From CAYSGL01 sp964520985 (GTDB taxonomy: Bacteria; Pseudomonadota; Alphaproteobacteria; Micavibrionales; Micavibrionaceae), in the NCBI GenBank assembly GCA_964520985.1, contig CAZFPB010000001.1, positions 806,001-870,000 of the forward strand: DNA of 64,000 bases, given 5' to 3'. A model generated the notes under the pieces. That model saw nothing but the letters and a program-made list of their open reading frames with translations. It did no database searches and was not told the origin of the DNA. This document shows, in pieces, positions 1 to 9,324 of the stretch (position 1 is its first letter; the number at the start of each line of letters is the position of its first letter). Both the position numbers and the translations under genes were made by a program.

Positions 1-1
1 G

Positions 2-412
2 AAAAAAATCGGCGAGGCCGACAATCGCGCCAAGCAGGATATTCTAAACAGAATGCAGCGCGCCTGGGTTGCCGAGGAAGAGCCGAAAAACACACTCAAA
101 GCCATTTTTACCAGCAAGGCTTTCTGGGATGGTGCCAAACAGGTTTTCACAGCCCCGTTCCATTTTGTCGCCGGATTTTTCAAACCCTCTAACAACACCC
201 CGCCGCAAATACTGGACCGCGCCGATTCATTCGATGGGTATGCGCGCGGAATGTGTAAAGCGATCAGGGCACATTTGGCAGAAAATCCTCTTATCCTGGA
301 AGATATTCATCTCAACAACAAAGAGCGGGACCTGCTAAACCTGCCCCATCGCAGCCCGATTAAATATGCGGATGAGCCATCATTCATAGCTTCATCCAAT
401 CTGCAGATGTAG
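2..412 (+). CDS. Unknown protein, C-terminal part (5' end outside window)
   Basis: The frame is open from base 2, so the gene begins upstream of the window; the in-frame ATG at 53 is only the first visible one. The visible 136 residues are mixed charged/hydrophobic, with an aromatic-rich stretch near WDGAKQVFTAPFHFVAGFF and no motif I recognise. It ends with TAG at 410-412, two bases before the stop of the convergent gene. No function can be given. Confidence 0.6.
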   Translation, partial: KKIGEADNRAKQDILNRMQRAWVAEEEPKNTLKAIFTSKAFWDGAKQVFTAPFHFVAGFFKPSNNTPPQILDRADSFDGYARGMCKAIRAHLAENPLILEDIHLNNKERDLLNLPHRSPIKYADEPSFIASSNLQM

Positions 413-414
413 AC

Positions 415-1164
415 CTACGGCGCGAGCTTAAAAGGACTATACTCTTCCCTGTTTTCCTGATTGCGTCGGTACACGTCATCCGTATCCTTAAACTTCACGC
501 CGACATTCATTTCCATGAAATGAAGTTGCTCGTACAAAGATGACGGCAGAACATGCATCATTAAGGCCGTCGCCAGATAACGGGTTTGATTATGGTCTCG
601 ACCAAAAACAATAGGGCCATCCGCCAGAGCCTCTTGAATGATCCGCCCAATATCGTAATGAAGAAGCTGCCGCCCCCGGTCTACTTGCTCAACTTTATTA
701 AGCATACCGGCCTTGGCAAAATCACTGATGATGTCTGAATTACCCAGATGATATTCTGCATACTCTTTGACAATCCGCAGAATGCGTCCAACAGGAATTT
801 TCGCCGTTGCGGCGATAAAAGTGGGAAAGTCACAATGAGGTGTTAGACGCCCGGTTTTACGATCATGTATCCCCGCATGCGCGACAACATCCAAAATTAC
901 AGACGCATTTTCCCGTCTGACCGTTATTTCGTGCAAGTCCGTATCTTCAATCGGATAATCATGTTCATCATACGTCGGTTGAAACGGCAAGTTGTAGCCA
1001 ACCCATACATCCGGTGCCATCATCCAGAGATCGTGAGCGCTGATCCGGCGCTCTTCTTCAATCTGCTTTGCGATATCGGGCGTTGCATTTCCAATGATCG
1101 GAAAACTTTCCGATAAAAAACGAACGGGAAGGCTCCCCATACTGCTGCGGCTGTATTTTGACAT
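415..1164 (-). CDS. Unknown 249-residue protein
   Basis: A soluble-looking protein with no signal peptide or membrane segment. It is rich in acidic residues and histidines, with HAGIHDR and FGRDHNQTR segments, but I cannot match these to a catalytic family. It is transcribed away from dxs, and its 81-bp upstream region is very AT-rich, so a promoter there is plausible. It converges with the preceding gene with a two-base gap. Long unbroken frame and normal codon use support a real gene. Confidence 0.6.
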   Translation of the reverse strand: MSKYSRSSMGSLPVRFLSESFPIIGNATPDIAKQIEEERRISAHDLWMMAPDVWVGYNLPFQPTYDEHDYPIEDTDLHEITVRRENASVILDVVAHAGIHDRKTGRLTPHCDFPTFIAATAKIPVGRILRIVKEYAEYHLGNSDIISDFAKAGMLNKVEQVDRGRQLLHYDIGRIIQEALADGPIVFGRDHNQTRYLATALMMHVLPSSLYEQLHFMEMNVGVKFKDTDDVYRRNQENREEYSPFKLAP

Positions 1165-1246
1165 GACCTATAAGTACAATCATTGTTAATTTTATGTCAA
1201 TATAATAACCATGGAATTCCGCCCCCCGTCACGCTAAAACCAATCC

Positions 1247-3166
1247 ATGGCTCAACCATCTGAAAATACGGCGGAAAACCGCGCTTCCACAACGCCTCTG
1301 CTGGATCAAATTAACGATCCGGCGGATATGCGCGACCTGTCCGATACTGAATTAAAACAACTGGCAGATGAACTGCGTCGTGAGACGATTGATGCCGTGT
1401 CTGTTACCGGCGGGCATCTTGGTGCGGGCCTTGGCGTTGTCGAACTCACTGTCGCCATTCACGCCGTGTTCAACACGCCGGACGACAAACTGATCTGGGA
1501 TGTCGGCCATCAATGTTATCCGCATAAAATTCTGACCGGACGCCGCGATCGTATTCGCACGCTGCGTATGGGCAACGGCCTTTCTGGTTTCACCAAGCGC
1601 GCGGAGAGCGTCTACGACCCGTTCGGCGCCGCGCATTCTTCCACCTCTATCTCTGCCGGTGTTGGTATGGCAACGGCGAGCACGCTGGCCGCCCAAAAAA
1701 ACCATGTGATCGCCGTAATCGGCGATGGCGCGATGTCCGCCGGCATGGCCTATGAAGCGATCAACCATGCGGGAGACCTGAACAGCAACCTCATCGTTAT
1801 CCTCAACGACAACAACATGTCGATTGCGCCGCCGGTTGGCGCGATGAGCAAATACCTGACGAACCTTGTCTCGTCAAAGCCGTATCTGACTGCCCGCGAA
1901 GCCGCGAAAAAAATCACCTCGATCTTGCCGACGCCGTTGCGCCGCGCCGCCGCGAAAGCCGAAGAAGCCGCGCGCGTTGCCATGGGCGGCGGCACCTTGT
2001 TCGAAGAGATGGGCTTTTACTATATCGGTCCTATAGACGGGCATAACCTCGACAACATTCTGCCCGTCCTGCGCAACCTGCGCGACAACGCGCCCTATGG
2101 CCCGGTGCTGATTCACGCCGTCACGCAAAAAGGCAAAGGCTACGCGCCAGCCGAAAATAGCGACGACAAAATGCACGGCGTCGCAACGTTCGATGTCGTG
2201 ACCGGCAGCCAGCACAAAATAAAATCCAACATCCCAAGCTACACCAAAGTCTTCGCCCAAGGCCTCATCGCCGAAGCAAAAGACGATGATAAAATTGTCG
2301 GCATCACCGCCGCCATGCCGGGCGGCACGGGCATGGATCTCTTCGGTTACGAATTCCCGGAGCGTATGTTCGATGTCGGCATCGCCGAGCAGCATGGCGT
2401 GACCTTCGCCGCCGGCCTTGCCGCCGAAGGCTATAAGCCATTCGTCGCCATCTATTCTACCTTCCTGCAACGCGCCTATGATCAGGTCGTGCACGATGTC
2501 TGCATTCAAAATCTGCCCGTGCGCTTCATGCTGGATCGCGCAGGCCTTGTCGGTGCCGATGGCTGCACGCACGCAGGCGCGTTCGATGTCGCCTATCTCG
2601 GCTGCCTTCCCAACATGACGTTGATGGCCGCTGCCGATGAAGCCGAATTGATGCATATGGTTGCCACTGCCGCCGCGCACAATGACGGCCCGATTGCCCT
2701 GCGCTATCCGCGCGGCGATGGCACAGGTGTCGATCTGCCCGAACGCGGCACAGCGCTCCCCATCGGTAAAGGCCGCATCGTGCGCCAAGGCACCGATGTT
2801 GCGATTCTCTCCTACGGCACGCGCCTGGCCGAATGTCTCGCCGCCGCCGACCTACTCGCCAAGAAAAATATTTCGGTGACAGTTGCCGATGCCCGCTTCG
2901 CCAAACCGCTCGATGAAGCGCTGATCAAACAACTCGCCACAACGCACCGCGCCCTCATCACCATCGAAGAAGGCTCGATCGGCGGTTTTGGCTCTTACGT
3001 GCTGAACTATCTGGCGCGCGATGGCTTGCTGGATAGCGGCGCACTGAAAGTTCGCACCTTGCACTTGCCTGACCTCTTCCAGGATCAGGACAAACCTGAC
3101 AAACAATATGACGAGGCTGGCCTTTCCGCCCGCCGCATCGTTGAAACCATTCACACCCTCGTCTAG
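1247..3166 (+). CDS. dxs: 1-deoxy-D-xylulose-5-phosphate synthase
   Basis: Condenses pyruvate and glyceraldehyde 3-phosphate to DXP using thiamine diphosphate, the first step of the MEP isoprenoid pathway (DXP also feeds thiamine and, in some bacteria, PLP). At 639 residues it has normal family length. Visible landmarks are TGGHLGAGLG (about 54-63, catalytic His), the ThDP motif GDG at 159-161 with NDNN at 187-190, and VGIAEQHGVTFAAGLA in the middle pyrimidine-binding domain, followed by the C-terminal transketolase domain. The ATG has no clear Shine-Dalgarno sequence, but the N-terminus matches the family. A HAD phosphatase gene follows after two bases, so the two are probably cotranscribed. 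The polyprenyl diphosphate synthase at 27282 uses products of this pathway. Confidence 0.97.
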   Translation: MAQPSENTAENRASTTPLLDQINDPADMRDLSDTELKQLADELRRETIDAVSVTGGHLGAGLGVVELTVAIHAVFNTPDDKLIWDVGHQCYPHKILTGRRDRIRTLRMGNGLSGFTKRAESVYDPFGAAHSSTSISAGVGMATASTLAAQKNHVIAVIGDGAMSAGMAYEAINHAGDLNSNLIVILNDNNMSIAPPVGAMSKYLTNLVSSKPYLTAREAAKKITSILPTPLRRAAAKAEEAARVAMGGGTLFEEMGFYYIGPIDGHNLDNILPVLRNLRDNAPYGPVLIHAVTQKGKGYAPAENSDDKMHGVATFDVVTGSQHKIKSNIPSYTKVFAQGLIAEAKDDDKIVGITAAMPGGTGMDLFGYEFPERMFDVGIAEQHGVTFAAGLAAEGYKPFVAIYSTFLQRAYDQVVHDVCIQNLPVRFMLDRAGLVGADGCTHAGAFDVAYLGCLPNMTLMAAADEAELMHMVATAAAHNDGPIALRYPRGDGTGVDLPERGTALPIGKGRIVRQGTDVAILSYGTRLAECLAAADLLAKKNISVTVADARFAKPLDEALIKQLATTHRALITIEEGSIGGFGSYVLNYLARDGLLDSGALKVRTLHLPDLFQDQDKPDKQYDEAGLSARRIVETIHTLV

Positions 3167-3168
3167 GC

Positions 3169-3840
3169 ATGAAGTTTCAAAAACCCACCATCGTGCTGTT
3201 TGATATGGATGGCACGACCGTGCGCCATGTGAATCCGAAAATGCTGGGCGCGCTGGAAAAAATCGATGATGCGTTTTACGCCATCACCCGCCGCCTGCAT
3301 AAAAAAGAAGCGTTCCTCTATGACGCCGAACCCGATATCGAACCCAGCCTGATCGTCCACCGCATGTTGCACAGCATGCGCCGCAAGCCGGTCGAACAGA
3401 TCGTGCAACCCTGCCCCGGCATCGTCAGCCTGCTCAGCCTGCTGCGCGATCATCACATTCCCACCGGGATTGTGAGCAACGGCCTTGGTAAAGGCTACGG
3501 TTTCGATATTTTGAAAAAATTCGATCTCGAAAAATATTTCACGTCGAAAACCTTTCGCGAACACATCACGCGCTCGAAACCGCATCCTGAACCGATCCTG
3601 CGCGCCCTTTCGCGTTTCGATCGCTCTATCACTGATAAGGATGTCGTCTGGTATATCGGCGACCGCCGCAAAGATATTACTGCGGCGCTGGCCGCTGATG
3701 AATTATCGCCCGCTACGATCGTGCCCTTTTCGTACGGCATTCACGCCGCTCTCGCCGTGCTGGAAAATCATCTCGGCCCCGATCATATCATCGTGAATTA
3801 CTATGACTTTACCGCGAAGATATTCCCGCTACTGAAATAG
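3169..3840 (+). CDS. HAD-superfamily hydrolase
   Basis: A phosphatase of the haloacid dehalogenase superfamily, 223 residues. Motif I is DMDGT at 12-16 (nucleophile and general acid), motif II is the Ser of IVSNG, motif III the Lys of RSKPHPEP, and motif IV GDRRKD. A helical cap lies between motifs I and II. It starts two bases after the dxs stop, so an operon is likely. The substrate cannot be read from the sequence; a sugar-phosphate or nucleotide phosphatase is possible. Its last 12 bases overlap the 3' end of the convergent sppA. Confidence 0.85.
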   Translation: MKFQKPTIVLFDMDGTTVRHVNPKMLGALEKIDDAFYAITRRLHKKEAFLYDAEPDIEPSLIVHRMLHSMRRKPVEQIVQPCPGIVSLLSLLRDHHIPTGIVSNGLGKGYGFDILKKFDLEKYFTSKTFREHITRSKPHPEPILRALSRFDRSITDKDVVWYIGDRRKDITAALAADELSPATIVPFSYGIHAALAVLENHLGPDHIIVNYYDFTAKIFPLLK

Positions 3841-5640
3841 GCCGAGCGGCTCCACCGCCTGCACACCCTGCGCGCCGCGCCATAAATTAAGCTGCGCGTT
3901 CAGTTGCGTGAACCATTGGCCCATCGCTACCTGCTGCCCCATCAGTTCGAGCAGTTTTTCGAACGCAGGCTTTTCGCGTGGCATAACGACAATCTCCAGA
4001 TCATCCCGGCTTTTCTTGCCCAGCTCGCGTGCCAGATGATCGAGCGCATCCGTCTGACCGCCCAGCGCATCGACAAGCCCGCGCTCTTTTGCCTGTGCGC
4101 CCGTCCACGCGCGACCTTTTGCCACGCTACGCGCCTGCTCCTTGGTCATCTTGCGGCCTTCGGCCACGCGGCTAAGGAACTGGTCATACGTATCATCGAT
4201 CAGCGCGTTCATGCGCGCCAGACCCTGCGCGTCCAGCGGTTCATTCATCGACCACATATCGGAATTCTCGCCGTATGAGACGCCCTGCCAGTTGATGCCG
4301 AGCTTCTCCCACAATTGCGCGAGCGATACCTTGCCCATCACCACGCCGATCGATCCGGTTAGCGTCGCGGGTGAGGCATAAATCACATCGGCCGGCGCCG
4401 CAATCCAGTAACCGCCCGATGCCGCCACAGCACCCATCGAGACAATCACTTTCTTGCCTTTTTGCTGAACCTTCAAAACGCCGCGGCGAATGGTTTCAGA
4501 CGCCGAAGGCGATCCGCCGGGGCTATCGATGCGCAGCAGGACAGCTTTGATATCATCGTCCTCTGCCGCTTCATAAAGCGCTGCCGCGATATCATCGGCC
4601 GCAGCTCCGCTCGTCTCACGCGCGGTGCCCGGCGCAATCGTGCCCACGGCTTGAATCAGTGCTACCTGCGGGCGGCCTTTGACCGGTTCTTTGTGATGGT
4701 ATTGATCAAGCGGTACATAGATTTCTTCCTCCGAATCCGCATCGCCCGTAATCGTCTTATCTATTTCATCGATCATGACATCGCCGTAATCGAGACGGTC
4801 GATGAGTTTCGCTTTCAGCGCTTCATCGCCGCTCATCAACCCCGTATCGACATATTGCTGGATGACGGATTTGGAAATTTTGCGATCCTTGGCAATCGCG
4901 CTGACCATCTGGTCGGCATAATCGGTGACGATCCCTTCAATCGTTTCGCGGCTGGCGGCGGACATCTGCTTGTCCGTGAAGTTTTCCATCGCGCCTTTAT
5001 ATTCTTCGCGCTGTAAAAATTCCGGCGTCGCGCCGATTTTATCCAGTACCGTGCGCATGTATGGCATTTCCATCGACACGCCGGTAATCGCCAGCATGCC
5101 CACCGGTTGCATCCACACTTCATCGAACGCACTGGCGAGATAATAGAGGCTCAAGCCCTGCCCGTAATCGGCGAAAGACGTCGTATAGAATTTGGTGAAT
5201 TTCCCGGTCGCGCGGAACCGCTCGATCGCCGCGCGCAATTCCTGCGCCTGGCTTAAATTAATCCCGCCACTTTTCAGGCTGAAGACAAAGCCTTTCACGC
5301 GTGTATCTTTTGCCGCCGTATCGATCTGCGCAATCACCTGATGCACAGTCGGTTGCAGATAGGGAAAAGGATCCATCAGGCTCGGCGTATTCGCTTTTTC
5401 GGAAAGACCTTTTTCGAGTTTCAGCACGACGACCATTTTATCCGGCATCGGCGCATGGCCGGACCCGCCGATCATCATCATCACGCTCGCGCTCAGAATA
5501 ATCCACACCAGCATGATCGCGCCCAGCACATAACAAATGCGTTTCAGCGATCTGCCCAAAAAGCCCAGCAGGCTCCAGCGTTTTTGGGGTGTCTCATCAG
5601 CGTGAGAGCGGACTTTAGGAAAGAGCGAGCGATATGTCAT
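3829..5640 (-). CDS. sppA: Signal peptide peptidase SppA, 67-kDa type
   Basis: A membrane-bound S49 serine peptidase that degrades cleaved signal peptides at the periplasmic face. Its 603 residues match the long two-domain form. One membrane anchor lies near residues 36-58, followed by tandem S49 domains. The Lys in REEYKGAMENF (K215) and the Ser in AVAASGGYW (S408) are placed like the Lys/Ser dyad of E. coli SppA (K209/S409). PGGS and GSIGVV follow family conservation. It lies 76 bases downstream of aroC on the same strand and converges with the HAD gene, with a 12-bp overlap. Confidence 0.93.
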   Translation of the reverse strand: MTYRSLFPKVRSHADETPQKRWSLLGFLGRSLKRICYVLGAIMLVWIILSASVMMMIGGSGHAPMPDKMVVVLKLEKGLSEKANTPSLMDPFPYLQPTVHQVIAQIDTAAKDTRVKGFVFSLKSGGINLSQAQELRAAIERFRATGKFTKFYTTSFADYGQGLSLYYLASAFDEVWMQPVGMLAITGVSMEMPYMRTVLDKIGATPEFLQREEYKGAMENFTDKQMSAASRETIEGIVTDYADQMVSAIAKDRKISKSVIQQYVDTGLMSGDEALKAKLIDRLDYGDVMIDEIDKTITGDADSEEEIYVPLDQYHHKEPVKGRPQVALIQAVGTIAPGTARETSGAAADDIAAALYEAAEDDDIKAVLLRIDSPGGSPSASETIRRGVLKVQQKGKKVIVSMGAVAASGGYWIAAPADVIYASPATLTGSIGVVMGKVSLAQLWEKLGINWQGVSYGENSDMWSMNEPLDAQGLARMNALIDDTYDQFLSRVAEGRKMTKEQARSVAKGRAWTGAQAKERGLVDALGGQTDALDHLARELGKKSRDDLEIVVMPREKPAFEKLLELMGQQVAMGQWFTQLNAQLNLWRGAQGVQAVEPLGLFQ

Positions 5641-5716
5641 GGCGGCATTCTATCGACGCCATATCCAAAGTCACGCGATTTGCCCGCGCGTTTTGAGGTT
5701 ATCGGACAGAATCTGC

Positions 5717-6802
5717 TTAAAGATTTTGCGCCTTGTGACGCAGCCAGTGATCGGCCAGAACGCAGGCCATCATGGCTTCACAGACAGGAGTGCCGCGCAA
5801 GCCGACGCAGGGGTCATGGCGGCCTTTGGTGACAATGTCGCTTTCAGCACCGTCCTTGGTGATCGTTTTAACTGGCGTGAGGATTGAGCTGGTCGGTTTG
5901 AATGCTACCCGCACCACAATATCCTGACCGGAAGAAATACCGCCAAGGATGCCACCCGCATTATTGCTTAAAAACAACGGCTTGCCATCCGGTCCTAAAC
6001 GAATTTCATCAGCGTTCTGCTCGCCGCCCCACTCGACCGCATCGAAGCCTGCACCTATCTCAACCGCCTTGGTGGCATTGATCGACATCATCGCTTTGGC
6101 CAGATCGGCATCGAGCTTGTCGTAGACAGGCGCGCCCAGACCGGCCGGAATACCGCTGGCGACAACTTCCACCACCGCCCCGGCGCTCGACCCGGCTTTG
6201 CGCTGCCCATCCAGATATTCCGCCCATGTTTCGGCAGCTACTGGATCCGGACACCAGAACGGATTCTCATCCACTTGCGCCCAATCCCAGTTGGCGCGGT
6301 TGATTTTGTGCGGACCAACCTGCACCACCGCGCCGCGAATGGAAACATTGTCGCCCAAAGCATTGTTCAAAATTTTACGCGCGATCGCCCCTGCCGCCAC
6401 CCGCATCGCCGTTTCGCGCGCGGAGGAGCGCCCACCCCCGCGATAATCGCGAATGCCATATTTGGCGTCATAGGTAAAATCGGCATGGCCCGGACGGTAG
6501 GTATCTTTGATATCCCCATAATCCTTGGATTTCTGGTCGACATTCTCGATCAGCAGACCAATCGGCGTGCCCGTCGTCTGCCCTTCGAAGACGCCGGACA
6601 AAATGCGCACCTGATCCGGCTCCTGCCGCTGCGTCGTGAATTTGCTCTGCCCCGGCTTGCGGCGATCCAGATATGGCTGAATATCCGCTTCGCTTAAACT
6701 GATGCGCGGCGGTACACCATCAACCACGCACCCGATCGCCGGGCCATGGCTCTCGCCGAAGCTTTGATATTGAAAGAGATTGCCGAAACGATTGCCGCTC
6801 AT
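5717..6802 (-). CDS. aroC: Chorismate synthase
   Basis: Converts 5-enolpyruvylshikimate 3-phosphate to chorismate with reduced FMN, the last shared step of aromatic synthesis. The family signatures are clear: GESHGPAIG near residue 16, RPGHADFTY near 104, GIRDYRGGGRSSARET near 116-131, and RHDPCVGLRGTPVCEAM near the end. The 361-residue length is normal. It precedes sppA on the minus strand. The class II DAHP synthase at 43857 starts the same pathway. Confidence 0.97.
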   Translation of the reverse strand: MSGNRFGNLFQYQSFGESHGPAIGCVVDGVPPRISLSEADIQPYLDRRKPGQSKFTTQRQEPDQVRILSGVFEGQTTGTPIGLLIENVDQKSKDYGDIKDTYRPGHADFTYDAKYGIRDYRGGGRSSARETAMRVAAGAIARKILNNALGDNVSIRGAVVQVGPHKINRANWDWAQVDENPFWCPDPVAAETWAEYLDGQRKAGSSAGAVVEVVASGIPAGLGAPVYDKLDADLAKAMMSINATKAVEIGAGFDAVEWGGEQNADEIRLGPDGKPLFLSNNAGGILGGISSGQDIVVRVAFKPTSSILTPVKTITKDGAESDIVTKGRHDPCVGLRGTPVCEAMMACVLADHWLRHKAQNL

Positions 6803-6837
6803 AATGCCCCGATAAACCGTATAAATTTTAAAACCAG

Positions 6838-6852
6838 ATACACCTTGTGTAT
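6838..6852. promoter_or_regulatory. Inverted repeat upstream of the 156-residue gene
   Basis: ATACAC and GTGTAT form perfect six-base arms around CTT, in the AT-rich gap between aroC and the divergent unknown gene. It could be an operator or a small hairpin; no regulator is identified. Confidence 0.3.
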
Positions 6853-6887
6853 ATCAGCCCTGCCGTTATTTACAAAAAAGAATTAAA

Positions 6888-6905
6888 GTCATACCGTATT
6901 ATGAC
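6888..6905. promoter_or_regulatory. Second inverted repeat upstream of the 156-residue gene
   Basis: GTCATA and TATGAC are perfect complementary arms around a six-base spacer, 31 bases before the chosen start. The 18-bp dyad has the size of a dimeric repressor site. This is a sequence observation only. Confidence 0.3.
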
Positions 6906-6936
6906 ATGTTTTCGGCGTTCAATATGGAGTCTGTTT

Positions 6937-7407
6937 ATGAATGACACATTTGATTTGAGTGAATGTTTCAACTGGATATCGTCTTACGAGTTAGGATTTT
7001 CCAACCAGCAAAATTGTCTGGAAGAGCGCATTTTACCGATAAAAAGCCTCGATAAAACCAGAGAAACGCAGGTTTATGTGGCGCGCAGAAATCATAACTA
7101 CAAATTTGCCGAACTCACATATTACGAAGAAACAACCGAGGGCGAACCCTTGTATTTTGACTTCCGCCACGCCCAATTATTTCTTCAAGAACATGCGCTG
7201 CCATCCTATTTTCCTATCTCGAACGACGAACTTCTCGGCCCGATGAACTGCGTCAATATGGTGCGGCTTTTGAAAATGGTTCAGGCCAATTTGTCAGGGC
7301 ATGCGGAAGTACTGGCCGATACCAGAGACAATCTGTGTGATTATTATGCAGAAAGGCAGGCCAAGCTGCAGGCGGGTATTCTTCTCTTTGAACGGAAATG
7401 GGCTTAG
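6937..7407 (+). CDS. Unknown 156-residue protein
   Basis: I place the start at ATG 6937 because GGAG lies at 6926-6929, seven bases upstream; the frame also stays open from 6847, but that extension crosses two inverted repeats and looks non-coding. The protein is soluble-looking, rich in Tyr, Asn and Glu, with no recognisable motif. It is divergent from aroC, and the AT-rich gap between them carries palindromes that might regulate either gene. It converges with the esterase-like gene. Confidence 0.6.
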   Translation: MNDTFDLSECFNWISSYELGFSNQQNCLEERILPIKSLDKTRETQVYVARRNHNYKFAELTYYEETTEGEPLYFDFRHAQLFLQEHALPSYFPISNDELLGPMNCVNMVRLLKMVQANLSGHAEVLADTRDNLCDYYAERQAKLQAGILLFERKWA

Positions 7408-7428
7408 CGCTTAAGCTGCCTGCGGGAA

Positions 7429-8289
7429 TTATTTCGTGTTTTTTAAAAATGCCAGAATATCGTCGCGCACAACATTGCGTGTGTCTTTGAGCCACGTCAG
7501 CGAGGCGATGATGCCGGTGTGGTCGAGATCGGGATAGAGCTTGGTGTCGACCTGCCCGCCCTTTTGTTTAATCGCACTTTGCAGACGCTCGAGATTGTAT
7601 TCCTTGACCGTTGTATCTTTGGCCCCATGCAGGAGCAGCATCGGCGGTTCTTTGCCATCGATAAAGCTTGTCACCTGCATGTGTGGATAGCGGCCGGGCG
7701 GGCCGAACATATCGATCAGGTCCGGTTCATCGGGCGTAAACGCATACGGTCCGGCCAGGCCGACAAACCCTTTTAAGACAGAAATATTAACACCGGCCTT
7801 TTTCAGATAGCGTTCGTCCGCTGTTAACAGCGCGGCAATATGCGCGCCGGACGAATGCCCCATCAGATAGAGATGATCGGGCGCGCCGCCATACTGGGCG
7901 ATATGCTTGACGGTCCACGCAACGGCTTGCGCGCCATCTTCCACAAAGGCCGGGAATTTCACGGACGGATATTTGCGGTGATTGGCAATGACAACGACAT
8001 ACCCTTTTTCAGCAAAGGCTCTGCCGATGAAGGCGTATTGCTCTTTCTCACCAAAGGTCCAGCGGCCGCCGTAAAAGAAAACAATGACGGGCGCCTTTTG
8101 CGCATGAGGCGGTGTATAAACATTGAGTGTCTGCTCGGGCAGCGTGCCATACGCCATACCGGAAGAAAGATGTGCCTCGCCTGTACCGGGCGCGTTAGCG
8201 AGCCAGAGGCCGGCATTCATGCAGGCGGTGAGTAAGAAGGCCATCATGGTGGTGCAGCCTATCGTCAAAAGAAGGCGATGCTTACGCAG
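7429..8289 (-). CDS. Alpha/beta-hydrolase (esterase-like) lipoprotein
   Basis: An alpha/beta-hydrolase of the carboxylesterase/lipase type. Visible are an oxyanion-hole variant FFYGGRW (usually HGG), the nucleophile elbow GHSSGAH, the acid region LLLHGAKDTTV and the terminal catalytic His in DLDHTG. The N-terminus carries a lipobox LLTAC after a hydrophobic run, so it is probably a lipid-anchored envelope enzyme. The start is uncertain: the ATG at 8391 would overlap fabI by 110 bases, and the ATG at 8247 leaves too short a signal. I use a CTG at 8289, which restores an RKHR n-region; TTG at 8268 is the alternative. The gene overlaps or abuts the fabI stop, so translational coupling is likely. 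Confidence 0.75.
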   Translation of the reverse strand: MRKHRLLLTIGCTTMMAFLLTACMNAGLWLANAPGTGEAHLSSGMAYGTLPEQTLNVYTPPHAQKAPVIVFFYGGRWTFGEKEQYAFIGRAFAEKGYVVVIANHRKYPSVKFPAFVEDGAQAVAWTVKHIAQYGGAPDHLYLMGHSSGAHIAALLTADERYLKKAGVNISVLKGFVGLAGPYAFTPDEPDLIDMFGPPGRYPHMQVTSFIDGKEPPMLLLHGAKDTTVKEYNLERLQSAIKQKGGQVDTKLYPDLDHTGIIASLTWLKDTRNVVRDDILAFLKNTK

Positions 8290-9139
8290 CTTTATCCGTG
8301 CCTTTGGGCGCGAGCGAAGACAACAGCTCTGCCGTCTCTGCCGCCGTATCAACACTGCACATACCCACCGTGTGATATCCGCTATCGACATGCAGTACTT
8401 CGCCCGTCACGCCCGAACCCAGGTCCGAGAGCAGGAACAGGCCGGAGCGGCCCACATCCTCGATCGTCACGTTCCGGCGTAATGGCGCGTTCAGCTCGTT
8501 CCATTTCAGGATATAGCGGAAATCACCGATACCCGAAGCGGCGAGTGTTTTGATCGGACCGGCGGAAATTGCATTCACGCGGATGTTGCGCGGACCAAGG
8601 TCATTGGCGAGGTAGCGCACAGACGCTTCAAGCGCAGCCTTGGCCACGCCCATCACATTATAGTGCGGCATGACACGCTCAGCGCCATAGTAAGTCAGTG
8701 TCACCAGCGAACCGCCGTCTTTCATCAGCTTGGCCGCGCGCTGCGCCACTGCCGTGAAGGAGTAGACCGAGATATCCATGGTTTTCAGGAAGTTGTCGCG
8801 GGTCGTGTCGAGGTAGAGGCCATCGAGTTCGTTCTTGTCCGAGAAAGCGATTGCGTGAACCACAAAGTCCAGCTTGCCCCATTTGGCTTCGATTTCGGCG
8901 AAGGCTTTGTCGATACTGGCGCCGTCCATCACGTCGCACGGCACCACGATGTCGGAATTGACGCTCTCGGCCAGCGGCTTCACGCGTTTTTCCAGCGCCT
9001 CGCCCTGATAGGTAAAGGCCAGCTCGGCCCCTGCTTCATGCGCGGCCTTTGAAATGCCCCAGGCGATCGAGCGGTCATTCGCGACGCCCATGATGAGGCC
9101 TTTTTTACCGGCCAGCCAATTTTTCGGAGAATTATCCAT
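8282..9139 (-). CDS. fabI: Enoyl-[acyl-carrier-protein] reductase (NADH), FabI type
   Basis: Catalyses the last reduction of each fatty acid elongation cycle. It is a short-chain dehydrogenase fold with the FabI-specific nucleotide-binding segment GVANDRSIAWGI near residues 18-29, a CDVMD segment, and the active-site Tyr/Lys pair in YNVMGVAK. The 285 residues fit the alphaproteobacterial FabI length. The esterase-like gene follows on the same strand. Confidence 0.95.
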   Translation of the reverse strand: MDNSPKNWLAGKKGLIMGVANDRSIAWGISKAAHEAGAELAFTYQGEALEKRVKPLAESVNSDIVVPCDVMDGASIDKAFAEIEAKWGKLDFVVHAIAFSDKNELDGLYLDTTRDNFLKTMDISVYSFTAVAQRAAKLMKDGGSLVTLTYYGAERVMPHYNVMGVAKAALEASVRYLANDLGPRNIRVNAISAGPIKTLAASGIGDFRYILKWNELNAPLRRNVTIEDVGRSGLFLLSDLGSGVTGEVLHVDSGYHTVGMCSVDTAAETAELLSSLAPKGTDKAA

Positions 9140-9324
9140 GTATATCAGTCCATTATCGAAATTGTGGCCCCATCCTACACATTCCTGCCAGCCCGTCCAG
9201 CCTTTTTGGGCAGTTAGTCCCCGCTATAGGCCGGATTTTACCCATTCTTGAAGGTTTGTTAACGGCTTTTTCCTATGATGAAGGGGGCAAGAAATCACGG
9301 GATTGGGGCAATCCAGACAGTTCA

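Noticed and set aside
1165..1246. TATAAT at about 1201 as a dxs promoter
   Set aside because: No -35 element at a workable distance; the gap is simply AT-rich.
1874..2788. A 304-codon open frame antisense to dxs
   Set aside because: It lies wholly inside dxs, has composition typical of the reverse of a GC-rich coding strand, and shows no motif, signal or ribosome site.
4462..5016. A 184-codon open frame antisense to sppA
   Set aside because: Inside a secure sppA gene; no independent evidence.
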